A DNA stretch of 10,597 nucleotides, from assembly GCA_003560935.1 (NCBI GenBank), contig PWJF01000333.1, positions 1-10,597 of the forward strand, read 5' to 3'. Positions 1 through 6,933 of this stretch are shown here, piece by piece. The DNA comes from Ignavibacteriales bacterium (GTDB lineage: Bacteria > Bacteroidota > Ignavibacteria > T3Sed10-11). The notes under the pieces are model-generated. The model worked only from the letters and a program-made list of their open reading frames with translations, made no database searches and was not told the DNA's origin. The first letter of the stretch is position 1, and each line of letters begins with the position of its first letter. The translations under genes and the position numbers were made by a program.

Positions 1-785
1 ACGTGGAACTGGTCGACCAATCCCCTATCGGAAGGACACCGCGTTCGAATGCGGTAACATACGTGAAGGCATTCGATGTCATCCGCGATCTGTTCGCATC
101 GACACATCAAGCGCGGGTTCGCGGATATAAGCCGGGGCATTTCTCGTTTAACGTCCCGGGCGGCAGATGCGATGAGTGCGAGGGTGACGGGTATGTGAAA
201 ATCGAAATGCAATTCCTGCCGGATATCTATCTCACGTGCGAAAGCTGCAAAGGCAAACGATATAAAAAAGAAGTACTCGGTATCAAGTGGCAGGGATTTA
301 CCATCGACGATATTCTTTCGATGACCGTGCGGGATGCACTTGTTGAATTCCGCAAACACAAGCCGTCACAAAAAGTGGTGAAGCGTTTACAGGTACTGGA
401 TGATGTCGGCCTGGGGTATCTCCGTCTCGGTCAACCGGCGACCACACTCAGCGGGGGCGAGGCGCAGCGCGTGAAGTTAGCAGCGCATTTGATGGAGCGA
501 GAAAAAAGCGAACACACATTGTTTATTTTAGATGAACCGACGACCGGATTGCACTTCGACGATATTGCAAAATTACTCGGTTGTTTCGAACGGCTCATCG
601 CCGCGGGACATTCGGTGCTGGTGATCGAGCACAATATGGAAGTAATAAAATGTGCCGATTATATCATCGATCTCGGTCCCGGCGGAGGCGATGCAGGAGG
701 AACAATTGTCGCGGAGGGGACTCCGGAAGTTATAGCGGGAACGGACGGCTCCGAAACGGGGGGGATCCTGAAGAATTATTTGTGA
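1..785 (+). CDS. uvrA: UvrA excinuclease ABC subunit A, C-terminal part (5' end outside window)
   Basis: UvrA is the DNA-damage-sensing ATPase of nucleotide excision repair; it acts as a dimer with UvrB in the cytoplasm. About 260 codons are visible, roughly the last quarter of a protein usually near 940 residues; the reading frame is open to the window edge, so the start lies upstream. Numbering from the GTG codon at position 3, the fragment shows the UvrA-type [10 protein letters not shown] segment (7-16), the C-terminal zinc module with C56, C59, C79 and C82 (C-X2-C-X19-C-X2-C), the ABC signature [10 protein letters not shown] (149-158), a Walker B segment [12 protein letters not shown] (173-184) and the H-loop histidine in VIEHN (H210). 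The tail [19 protein letters not shown] is also typical. All catalytic elements expected here are intact and the gene ends normally with TGA. Confidence is very high; the UvrA2 paralogue class cannot be excluded without the N-terminal half. Confidence 0.97.
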   Translation, partial: VELVDQSPIGRTPRSNAVTYVKAFDVIRDLFASTHQARVRGYKPGHFSFNVPGGRCDECEGDGYVKIEMQFLPDIYLTCESCKGKRYKKEVLGIKWQGFTIDDILSMTVRDALVEFRKHKPSQKVVKRLQVLDDVGLGYLRLGQPATTLSGGEAQRVKLAAHLMEREKSEHTLFILDEPTTGLHFDDIAKLLGCFERLIAAGHSVLVIEHNMEVIKCADYIIDLGPGGGDAGGTIVAEGTPEVIAGTDGSETGGILKNYL

Positions 786-815
786 AATTACGGTCGGCAA
801 TTATGTTGTTTAACA

Positions 816-938
816 GGTTGATACCGGTTACTATCGGTTGCTATCAGTTGCTAATGGTTGCTTATAGTTGCGTTGAGTATTAGTTACCACCGGCAACCGG
901 TATTAACCGTTAGTAACTCTTCTTAACCGTTCGCAACC
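816..938. repeat. 10-bp-period repeat array forming a long imperfect palindrome
   Basis: Six decamers beginning RGTTR start at 816, 826, 836, 846, 856 and 866 (for example GGTTGCTATC at 836 and GGTTGCTTAT at 856). Their reverse complements, YAACY, start at 894, 904, 914, 924 and 934, again exactly 10 bp apart. The two arms are in register: every pentamer pairs with its partner around one centre at 877 (816-820 with 934-938, 826-830 with 924-928, and so on), counting G-U pairs and one A-C mismatch at 846/908. The element could extrude as a cruciform or, once transcribed, fold into an interrupted hairpin of about 123 nt. It begins 30 bp after the uvrA stop and ends 82 bp before the next gene. 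It has no T-run like a standard terminator. It resembles intergenic repeat elements rather than coding sequence; its function is unknown. Confidence 0.8.
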
Positions 939-1020
939 GATATTTGATTTGTGCAAGGATTTTATCGGTAAGACAGTAATGCGAAACATCAATCATTAAC
1001 CAACTACAAACGGGGAATAT

Positions 1021-1527
1021 ATGAAACGATTGCAGATTCTTGTTATGACATTGCTTCTTACATCGGCGGCGGTGGAGAGCCAGGATTTTCCGCGTGCGGA
1101 TGGTATTCAGCCCGCACGGGGAGTATTCGGCATGGTATTGATTGTCGGTGAACCGACCGGATTAAGCGCAAAGTACTGGCTCCGTTCCGATCGTGCGATC
1201 GATTTTGCTTTTGGTGCATCGTTCTTTACCGACTTCAGGATGCATGCAACGTATCTTTACCATGTCGATGTGTTTGATAACCAGCGTGTTCCATTGTACT
1301 ATGGAGTCGGCGGGAGTATCGCCGGCAGAACCGGACGCGTGGCTGAGATCGGAACCGACAGGAGACGCGATCGTGTCGGCCTCGGCATTCGCGGCGCAAT
1401 AGGAGTGTCGTATCTCGTCCCGACCGCACCGTTCGATTTATTTGTTGAATTCGGAAGTGTATTAATAGTATTTCCGCCCGCGGCGCTCGATATCGATCTT
1501 TCAATCGGTATCCGTTACTATTTCTAA
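1021..1527 (+). CDS. Small predicted outer-membrane beta-barrel protein, unknown function
   Basis: The product has 168 residues. Residues 1-20 form a signal peptide (K2 and R3, a hydrophobic stretch LVMTLLLTSAA, probable cleavage near S20-Q21), so the mature protein should cross the inner membrane by Sec. The rest alternates hydrophobic and polar residues with many glycines and aromatics, and it ends in IGIRYYF. A terminal aromatic after an alternating strand is the usual recognition signal for the outer-membrane assembly machinery. The segment GMVLIVGEPTGLSAKYWL (37-54) resembles small beta-barrels of the DUF3996 type, but I recall this only by pattern and cannot confirm it. No catalytic motif is visible. 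The ATG at 1021 is preceded by a weak purine stretch (CGGGGAA, 1011-1017) and gives a complete leader. The gene stands alone between the decamer array and a terminator, so it is probably monocistronic. Confidence 0.8.
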   Translation: MKRLQILVMTLLLTSAAVESQDFPRADGIQPARGVFGMVLIVGEPTGLSAKYWLRSDRAIDFAFGASFFTDFRMHATYLYHVDVFDNQRVPLYYGVGGSIAGRTGRVAEIGTDRRRDRVGLGIRGAIGVSYLVPTAPFDLFVEFGSVLIVFPPAALDIDLSIGIRYYF

Positions 1528-1599
1528 AGCTCCTATACCTATGTGATGCACATCATGGAAATAAAGGGCGCTGCCGTATATATTATAAACAGCAACATT

Positions 1600-1663
1600 A
1601 CAAACCCTCACTGTTTTACAGAACTCTGGGGAGGTTCTGTGAAGCTTGAGGGTTTGTTTTTTA
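1600..1663 (+). terminator. Rho-independent terminator with a nested two-part hairpin
   Basis: A perfect 11-bp outer stem pairs ACAAACCCTCA (1600-1610) with TGAGGGTTTGT (1647-1657). Inside it a second perfect 7-bp stem pairs ACAGAAC (1618-1624) with GTTCTGT (1634-1640) around a loop of nine bases. A T-rich tract follows on the plus strand to 1663, so it suits termination of the outer-membrane protein gene ending at 1527. Read from the minus strand, the hairpin still forms but is followed by GTAATGTTG rather than a U-run, so it would be a weaker stop for the gene whose minus-strand stop codon lies at 1664-1666. The nested shape is more elaborate than a minimal terminator. Confidence 0.75.
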
Positions 1664-2353
1664 TTACCGTGCCATACCAAATGTAAATGTAATATAAAAC
1701 CCGCCGAATTGTTTCATCTGCCGGTAATGCAGATCTTCCATTGATGTACTTCTTTCGAAGTCGATCATACTGATTATACCGCTAAAATAGGGTACATAGT
1801 AATATCGAAAGTTGATGCCGACAAGATTGGAAGGATCAGACCCGATATATGCACCGGCGCCGATAAACCCTCCGACCGTATGATATGCTTTACCATAACC
1901 GAGAGCTTTGAAAAAGCTATGTTCGTACGGTGTAGAATAGATCATGCTTGGTCCCAGTCCGGCGCTGAGAAACGGGCGGAAGTTATCCATGATCTGATCT
2001 TTAAACAAACGATACTGGACTCCGATATGCATCGGAATTACCAGAAAACGATTAATTTTTCCCGGAACAATTTGTTGTCCGGTAAACCAATCCACCATCT
2101 CAACTTCTCTGGGATCTTTGGATTCAGAAATGGAGAGATTTATAAACCCGGCGATGGTAGGAGTGAATTCCCGCCTATAAAAACCACCCGCTCCGATCCC
2201 GCCATCCGAGACAAGAATGTCGAATCCCCACCCGCTGCGCAGCTCTTCTGTGTATTCGGTTTGTTGCGTAAATGCAGGATTTCCTGCAAGGATAAGCAGA
2301 AAAGTAAAAAGAAACACTTTTACTATAACCTTGCCTCTTGTTGACCACCTCAT
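1664..2353 (-). CDS. Predicted outer-membrane beta-barrel protein, unknown function
   Basis: The product has 229 residues. The N-terminus is a signal peptide: basic residues R2, R6, K8 and K12, then the hydrophobic run VFLFTFLLILAG and probable cleavage near AFTQ-Q (about residue 30). The mature part is rich in Gly, Tyr and Phe in alternating patterns such as DGGIGAGGFYRREF, IPMHIGVQYRLF and PFLSAGLGPSMIY, which suggests an 8-strand class porin-like or OmpA-like barrel; the last strand ends FYITFTFGMAR. I do not recognise a specific family. The ATG at 2351-2353 has an AAAGGA-type ribosome binding site a few bases upstream (minus strand reads GGGAAAGGAACGGAC before ATG). It lies 82 bp downstream of the rlmI-like gene on the same strand, so it could be the tail of that operon or have its own promoter (see 2399-2404). 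Envelope location is inferred from sequence style only. Confidence 0.82.
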   Translation of the reverse strand: MRWSTRGKVIVKVFLFTFLLILAGNPAFTQQTEYTEELRSGWGFDILVSDGGIGAGGFYRREFTPTIAGFINLSISESKDPREVEMVDWFTGQQIVPGKINRFLVIPMHIGVQYRLFKDQIMDNFRPFLSAGLGPSMIYSTPYEHSFFKALGYGKAYHTVGGFIGAGAYIGSDPSNLVGINFRYYYVPYFSGIISMIDFERSTSMEDLHYRQMKQFGGFYITFTFGMAR

Positions 2354-2398
2354 GTCCGTTCCTTTCCCGTCAGGTATTTTCTTTTTTAAACCTTTACT

Positions 2399-2404
2399 AT
2401 TATA
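2399..2404 (-). promoter_or_regulatory. Candidate -10 box for the beta-barrel gene at 1664-2353
   Basis: On the minus strand these bases read TATAAT, a perfect sigma-70-type -10 hexamer, 45 bp upstream of the ATG at 2353. No convincing -35 box sits 16-18 bp upstream; a TTGAAT lies 22 bp upstream, which is too far. The site is in the short gap after the rlmI-like gene and could let the beta-barrel gene be expressed on its own. Weak evidence, because AT-rich gaps produce such hexamers by chance. Confidence 0.3.
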
Positions 2405-2435
2405 AGGTAGTTCCTCTTTCTGAGAAATTCAACTA

Positions 2436-3617
2436 CTATAATACCCGAAATACAAACAGTTTCAAATACATTGTCTCCGGCATATACGGTGAAATCGGGT
2501 GGTCGTACGATGCACCCCGGCGTTCGAGCAACTGAAGCGACCGGTTGTTGCGATGAGCGGCATGCGTTATTGTGTGAAAAAATGCATCTTCACTGATGTG
2601 ATATGAACAACATGCGGTTATCAGGTAGCCGGGTGATGTAAGGATTTTAAAAACATTGTCGTGAAGTGCACGGTATGCATGCAGTGCGGGTCCGACGTTT
2701 TTTTTCGACCGGGTGAACGAAGGGGGATCCACTATTATCAGACCGAAACGCTGTTGATGTTGTGCAAAAGAGACAAGGGTTTTTTCCGCATCTGCACTAA
2801 TGAATTGGACCCGGTCTTCGAGTTTGTTGAGCCGGGCGTTTTCTGTCGCGCGCTGAACGGCAGCGTCGGAGGAATCCACCGCCGTAACCGACCGTGCCCC
2901 GGCGGCCGCCGCATTGAGAGAAAATCCGCCGTCATAACAGTAACAATCGAGCACATCAAGTTTGTGTGCGTACGACCGGGTCATGTGATGATTCATCCGC
3001 TGATCGAGAAACCATCCGGTTTTCTGTCCGTTGAGGATATCTATCGAATACGTAAGATCGTTCATGGTTACGTGTAGCGGCGGGTTCGGCATTGTTCCCC
3101 GAACAACACCCGTTTCCAGGGGTAGATGCTCCAGCTCGCGAAGATGTGTTTCGTTCTTTTCAATGATAGCGGATGGCTTTATCAACGATTCTATAACATC
3201 GTAAATAAGTGTCTTCAGTCGTTCCATACCTGCCGAAACGATCTGCACCACAACGACGGGGCCGTACTGGTCGATGATCAATCCGGGTAGGAAGTCGCTC
3301 TCTCCGTTAACAACGCGAAAAGTCTTTGAATCGGGAAACATATGTGTGCGATGTTTGAGCGAAGATTCAATTCGGGATTTAAAAAAATCGAAATCTACCG
3401 GTTCGTCTTTTCTTGAAATCAAGCGTACGGCGATTAATGAATGCGGGTTATAAAAACCTTTGCCGAGCAGCATACCGTCGTTTCGTAAGACGGTTGCAAT
3501 ATCACCCATTGCCGTTTCGCCTTCTATCTTTTGAATTTCATTACTGAATATCCACTGATGTCCACCGACAACGCGGTGATGCTCTTTTGGTTTAAGTGTA
3601 ATGAGGGTGTGTTTCAT
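2436..3617 (-). CDS. rlmI: RlmI-like class I 23S rRNA cytosine-C5 methyltransferase
   Basis: The product is a 393-residue SAM-dependent methyltransferase of the RlmI/RlmK family; Escherichia coli RlmI (396 residues) makes 5-methylcytosine at position 1962 of 23S rRNA. An N-terminal PUA-like RNA-binding domain covers about residues 1-75, followed by the family's hallmark NGQKTGWFLDQR (196-207), a SAM-binding motif I in VLDCYCYDGGF (222-232), the acidic AVDSS motif (246-250), VDPPSF (296-301) and a C-terminal ITACCSYHIS segment (333-342) supplying the candidate catalytic cysteine. The start chosen is ATG at 3617, whose A is also the last base of the upstream sixA TAA stop (TAATG), implying translational coupling. 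An upstream in-frame ATG at 3674 would add 19 poorly conserved residues inside sixA. The motif I Asp in CYDGGF, where Thr is usual (CYTGGF), is a mild oddity. The exact target base is inferred from family membership. Confidence 0.9.
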   Translation of the reverse strand: MKHTLITLKPKEHHRVVGGHQWIFSNEIQKIEGETAMGDIATVLRNDGMLLGKGFYNPHSLIAVRLISRKDEPVDFDFFKSRIESSLKHRTHMFPDSKTFRVVNGESDFLPGLIIDQYGPVVVVQIVSAGMERLKTLIYDVIESLIKPSAIIEKNETHLRELEHLPLETGVVRGTMPNPPLHVTMNDLTYSIDILNGQKTGWFLDQRMNHHMTRSYAHKLDVLDCYCYDGGFSLNAAAAGARSVTAVDSSDAAVQRATENARLNKLEDRVQFISADAEKTLVSFAQHQQRFGLIIVDPPSFTRSKKNVGPALHAYRALHDNVFKILTSPGYLITACCSYHISEDAFFHTITHAAHRNNRSLQLLERRGASYDHPISPYMPETMYLKLFVFRVL

Positions 3618-4114
3618 TAGTATGAAGTTTTTGACTCGAGAATTTTCATAAGGGCATTCGGTGTCAGAAGCCATTCGAGACTGCCTCGTACGTGCCGTGT
3701 ATATTCGGCGATGAATACTTTTGCCAAACTCCCTTTTTTAATGGTGATGAAACTCTGTTCATCGCCGCTGATCAAACGGGAAATAGTTCGGCTGATCATC
3801 GGTTCGTGTCCAACCATCAATACCGACGACCTGTGTGTATCTTTGAGCAATTGCAGCAAGTCGTCGCAATCACCGGGCGGTGTTAACGGTGTGCACGATC
3901 CGATCTCGATTTGGATTTCTAAAACTTCCTGAATGATCGCGGCAGTTTCCTGAGCGCGTTGGAGATCGCTGCACAGTATCTGATCGAATTGAATGTTCAG
4001 CGCTTTTATGGCACGTGCTATGTTTCTAATCGATTCAATTCCGGTTGTGGTGAGTTCGGAGTCATCGGAAAAAACCGGTTCGGCTTTGCCATGTCGAAGA
4101 AAGTAGAGGTCCAT
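3617..4114 (-). CDS. sixA: SixA-type histidine phosphatase
   Basis: This is a 165-residue protein of the histidine phosphatase (phosphoglycerate-mutase-like) superfamily, the right size for SixA, a cytoplasmic phosphohistidine phosphatase that removes phosphate from histidine-phosphorylated signalling or phosphotransfer proteins. It opens with MDLYFLRHGKAEP, giving the catalytic RHG triad (R7, H8, G9; H8 would carry the phosphate). SDLQRAQETA (49-58) supplies the second conserved arginine (R53), and VGHEPMISR (101-109) the second catalytic histidine (H103). The short length and lack of insertions argue against a phosphoglycerate mutase or a cobalamin-pathway phosphatase. Its ATG lies 8 bp after the adenosine deaminase stop and its stop overlaps the rlmI start by one base, placing it firmly inside the operon. 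No histidine-kinase partner is visible nearby, so the physiological substrate is unknown. Confidence 0.88.
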   Translation of the reverse strand: MDLYFLRHGKAEPVFSDDSELTTTGIESIRNIARAIKALNIQFDQILCSDLQRAQETAAIIQEVLEIQIEIGSCTPLTPPGDCDDLLQLLKDTHRSSVLMVGHEPMISRTISRLISGDEQSFITIKKGSLAKVFIAEYTRHVRGSLEWLLTPNALMKILESKTSY

Positions 4115-4122
4115 AGGTATAT

Positions 4123-5205
4123 CTATTTTTTCTTCATGTCCTTACGTATATCCGCATATCTTTTTTTAATTACATCATATATGTAATACAATCGTTCGTT
4201 GTACGGTATAAAAGAGGATTTCATCGCGTTGATCGCTATCTTCTCGAGATCATCCAGATTGAGTTTAAAGATATCCGCCGCAATCTGGTATTCTTTGCTC
4301 ATTGTCGTGTCACTCATGAGACGATCATCGGTGTTGATTGTTACACGGTATTTTGCATTGTAATATAAGCCAAATGGGTGTTCTTCAAGACTCGGTGCCG
4401 CCCCCGTATGCACATTGCTGCTTAAGCACATCTCCAGTGGAATACGTTTATCGAGGACATACTGAGATAGTTGACCGAATTTCACGATTGTGCCGTCGTG
4501 CACAGTGATGTCCTCCTTCATCCGGGTTGCATGACCGATCCGGTGAGCACCGCACCATTGTATAGCCTGCCAGATTGATTCCTTTCCGAACCCTTCTCCG
4601 GCATGAACCGTAATGTTAAAATTCTCCCGCTGGATATAATGAAAAGCATCCACGTGTTTCTTCGGCGGATATCCGCCTTCTTCACCCGCCAGATCGAATC
4701 CGACCACGTTCCGCTCTCGAAAATCACCCGCAAGTTCCGCCATTTCGAGCGAAAGTTTCATGTTGCGCATAGCGCATATAATCAATCCGTATCCGACGCC
4801 GAAATCTTTCTTCCCGCGTTCGAGTCCTTCGAGTACAGCGCTCACAACATCTTCCCAGTGCAGACCGCGCTCGGTATGAAACACGGGGGCAAAGCGGGTT
4901 TCAACGTACACAACGCCGTCGTTGTACATGTCTTCCATCATCTCATACGCAACCCGTTCAAGCGCTTCGGGTGTTTGCATCACGCCGCAAGTATGTTGAA
5001 ATCCTTCGAGGTATTCGGGAAGACTTCCTTTGTTCGCACCGCGAAAGAACCACCCGGCAAGTTCACCTGCATCCTCGGTGGGGAGTTTGTTGTATTTCTG
5101 GTCACGTGCAAGTTCGATAATCGTTTTCGGTCGCACCCCGCCGTCGAGATGATCGTGTAATAAAACTTTCGGCAACGTTTTTAAAAATTTGAGTGAGTAT
5201 TTCAT
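4123..5205 (-). CDS. add: Adenosine deaminase
   Basis: The product has 360 residues and belongs to the metal-dependent amidohydrolase fold; adenosine deaminase converts adenosine or deoxyadenosine to inosine or deoxyinosine and ammonia in the purine salvage pathway. The zinc and catalytic residues are all visible: LLHDHLDGG (H17, H19), ITVHAGEGF (H201 zinc ligand, E204 proton shuttle), AHRIGHATR (H225) and TINTDDRLMS (D293, D294). G174 in DLAGEE matches the substrate-binding glycine region. The segment CLSSNVHTGAAPSLEEHPF (260-278) is of the kind found in true adenosine deaminases rather than adenine deaminases. The ATG at 5205 overlaps the hutH TGA by four bases (ATGA), so translation is probably coupled to hutH. 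Substrate choice between adenosine and a modified adenosine-like purine (the wider subfamily includes futalosine-type deaminases) cannot be settled from the window. Confidence 0.92.
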   Translation of the reverse strand: MKYSLKFLKTLPKVLLHDHLDGGVRPKTIIELARDQKYNKLPTEDAGELAGWFFRGANKGSLPEYLEGFQHTCGVMQTPEALERVAYEMMEDMYNDGVVYVETRFAPVFHTERGLHWEDVVSAVLEGLERGKKDFGVGYGLIICAMRNMKLSLEMAELAGDFRERNVVGFDLAGEEGGYPPKKHVDAFHYIQRENFNITVHAGEGFGKESIWQAIQWCGAHRIGHATRMKEDITVHDGTIVKFGQLSQYVLDKRIPLEMCLSSNVHTGAAPSLEEHPFGLYYNAKYRVTINTDDRLMSDTTMSKEYQIAADIFKLNLDDLEKIAINAMKSSFIPYNERLYYIYDVIKKRYADIRKDMKKK

Positions 5206-6755
5206 TTCAGTTTTCCTGCTTGTTTTTCTACATAGTTTAATAATGAGCCGTCGCGTACGAGCGATAATATTGTTTGAATATCGTCGTATAGAACACGGTC
5301 GTTCTCAAGATGTTCAATATGCTTTCGAATAAAATTATATGCTGCCTGAGCGCCGACGCCCGCTTTCATTATGCGTTTCTTCCCCGGATGGATGCGGGAG
5401 AAATCCATTCCCTGACATGCAGTCAAAAACTCGATTGCGATAACGGTCTGTACATTCTTCAGTATTTTGTAGGCTTTCTGTGCCGAAATGGACCCCATGC
5501 TGTTGTGGTCTTCCTGATTCGCCGATGTCGGTATTGAATCCACGCTTGCCGGATGAGCAAGCACTTTGTTCTCCGAAACAAGCGATGCAGCGGTATACTG
5601 GGCTATCATCATTCCGGAGTTCAAGCCTCCTTTGGTGGTGAGGAATCTGGGAAGTCCGCTTAAAGATCCGTTGACGAGACGTTCTATTCGTCGTTCTGAG
5701 ATATTCGCAAATTCCGACAAAGCAATGCCGAGAAAATCTGCAGCGAGTGCAATTGGTTGACCGTGGAAATTACCGCCTTCGATATGTACTCCGTCTTTCG
5801 GAAAGATTAAGGGATTATCGTTCGCGGAGTTTAGCTCTATCGATACAGTGTCATATACGTAGCCGATTGCGTCTCTCGATGCTCCGTGTACCTGGGGGAT
5901 GCAGCGTATCGAATATGCATCCTGAACGCGTGGATCATCGTGTAGATGCGAGCGTCGTATTTCACTCTTTTTTAAAAGCTGCCGCATATTAACAGCGCAT
6001 TGGTTCTGACCACGGAGCGGTCGCAGGCGGTGAAGCCGGGCATCGAATGCACGCGGTGTGCCCTTCAGCGCTTCAAGCGTGACCGACGCTCCGATGTCGA
6101 TGAGCTTGCATAGTTGAACCGATTCATGTACTGCAAGGGCTGTGTATGCCGTCATCATCTGCGTGCCGTTGATCAAAGCAAGGCCCTCTTTTGCGGACAA
6201 GCTGACAGGTGAGATATTTGCCGCACGAAGCGCTTTCTTCGCATCAACCACCTTATCCTTATACTTTACAACGCCTTTCCCCATCATTGTCAACACAAGG
6301 TGCGCAAGCTGCACGAGATCTCCTGAAGCCCCAACCGAACCCTGCGAGGGAATGACAGGAACGATGCCGGCATTGAACATCCCGATTAAAACATCGAGCG
6401 TTTCCGGACGAATACCTGAATATCCTTTTGCAAGTGTGTTAATGCGCAGCACCATCATCGCTCGCACTATTTCATCGGGCATCGGATCACCCGCTCCGGC
6501 TGCATGACTGTAAATGAGATTCTTCTGAAGTTGCTCAATATCCTTGAGATCGATTCTGACATTGATAAATTCGCCGAAACCGGTCGTAACTCCGTAAATC
6601 GTTGCATCGTTTTTTAACCAGTCTTCGATAACCATTCGTGCTTGTGCAACGGCGCGAAGCGCACTACCGGAAAGCCGTATCGGTTTGTTGTAGTTATAAG
6701 CTAATGCGTACAGTTGAGGGATAGTGAGAGAGTTACCGTCGATCGATATCGCCAT
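5202..6755 (-). CDS. hutH: Histidine ammonia-lyase (histidase)
   Basis: The 517-residue product is a MIO-dependent lyase that removes ammonia from L-histidine to give urocanate, the first step of histidine breakdown in the cytoplasm. The prosthetic group forms from A143-S144-G145 in GSVGASGDL. Other active-site residues fall one position after those of the well-studied Pseudomonas enzyme: Y54 (YGVTTGFG), H84 (YSHAAG), N196 (INGTQM), Y281 and R284 (DAYSIRCIPQVHG), F330 (GGNFHGQ) and E415 (ANQEDH). The Ser-His pair at 83-84 is the selectivity signature of histidases; phenylalanine and tyrosine lyases have other residues there. The ATG at 6753-6755 has no recognisable Shine-Dalgarno motif (minus strand reads CCATTCTTATT before ATG). 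It is the first gene of the minus-strand operon and overlaps the adenosine deaminase gene by four bases. No hutU, hutI, hutG or regulator is in the window. Confidence 0.95.
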   Translation of the reverse strand: MAISIDGNSLTIPQLYALAYNYNKPIRLSGSALRAVAQARMVIEDWLKNDATIYGVTTGFGEFINVRIDLKDIEQLQKNLIYSHAAGAGDPMPDEIVRAMMVLRINTLAKGYSGIRPETLDVLIGMFNAGIVPVIPSQGSVGASGDLVQLAHLVLTMMGKGVVKYKDKVVDAKKALRAANISPVSLSAKEGLALINGTQMMTAYTALAVHESVQLCKLIDIGASVTLEALKGTPRAFDARLHRLRPLRGQNQCAVNMRQLLKKSEIRRSHLHDDPRVQDAYSIRCIPQVHGASRDAIGYVYDTVSIELNSANDNPLIFPKDGVHIEGGNFHGQPIALAADFLGIALSEFANISERRIERLVNGSLSGLPRFLTTKGGLNSGMMIAQYTAASLVSENKVLAHPASVDSIPTSANQEDHNSMGSISAQKAYKILKNVQTVIAIEFLTACQGMDFSRIHPGKKRIMKAGVGAQAAYNFIRKHIEHLENDRVLYDDIQTILSLVRDGSLLNYVEKQAGKLK

Positions 6756-6933
6756 AATAAGAATGGAAAAGGTTAACCGTGTTCGGATTAAGTAAATTCA
6801 TATAATGTAACTAAATAAACAAATATTATCAATAATTTTCCAATTTGAGCATATATTCGCATATATATATATATGAAATAATTTCCTGTTGTTTTCATAT
6901 TCATTCTCAAAACTAATCATGAGGATGTGCTAT
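6756..6933. promoter_or_regulatory. AT-rich divergent intergenic region between hutH and the CsgG-family gene
   Basis: This 178-bp gap must hold the promoters of both the hutH operon (minus) and the CsgG-family gene (plus). It is much more AT-rich than the flanking genes and contains a (AT)7 tract at 6861-6874 preceded by a related CATATATTCG stretch. I cannot pick a convincing paired -35/-10 set for either direction, and see no palindromic operator. A plus-strand GAGG at 6921-6924 lies 9 bp before the ATG at 6934 and is the ribosome binding site that decides that start. Confidence 0.5.

Noticed and set aside
816..938. Decamer array considered as a CRISPR array
   Set aside because: Units are 10 bp, directly abutting and inverted on the second arm; there are no spacers and no cas genes.
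1542..1557. CRP-like half palindrome TGTGATGCACATCATG
   Set aside because: The second half does not match TCACA, and it lies after a stop codon with no gene start downstream on either strand.
1880..2344. 154-codon plus-strand open frame
   Set aside because: It is antisense to the beta-barrel gene, with no domain-like sequence and no ribosome site; the minus-strand product has a signal peptide and barrel pattern.
2407..2436. Hairpin GTAGTT/AACTAC with a small inner stem just after the rlmI-like gene, considered as operon terminator
   Set aside because: Only 6 + 4 base pairs, AT-rich and without a T-run on either strand.
3618..3674. Upstream ATG start for the rlmI-like gene at 3674
   Set aside because: It would add 19 unrelated residues inside sixA; the ATG at 3617 overlaps the sixA stop and matches the family N-terminus.
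4603..5160. 185-codon plus-strand open frame
   Set aside because: It lies entirely opposite the adenosine deaminase gene, whose zinc-site motifs leave no doubt about the coding strand.
6861..6874. (AT)7 tract as a functional operator
   Set aside because: A simple dinucleotide repeat in an AT-rich promoter gap; nothing beyond low complexity supports a specific role.
6889..6933. Upstream TTG start at 6889 or ATG at 6919 for the CsgG-family gene
   Set aside because: Neither has a ribosome binding site; GAGG at 6921-6924 is correctly spaced for the ATG at 6934 and gives a clean signal peptide.
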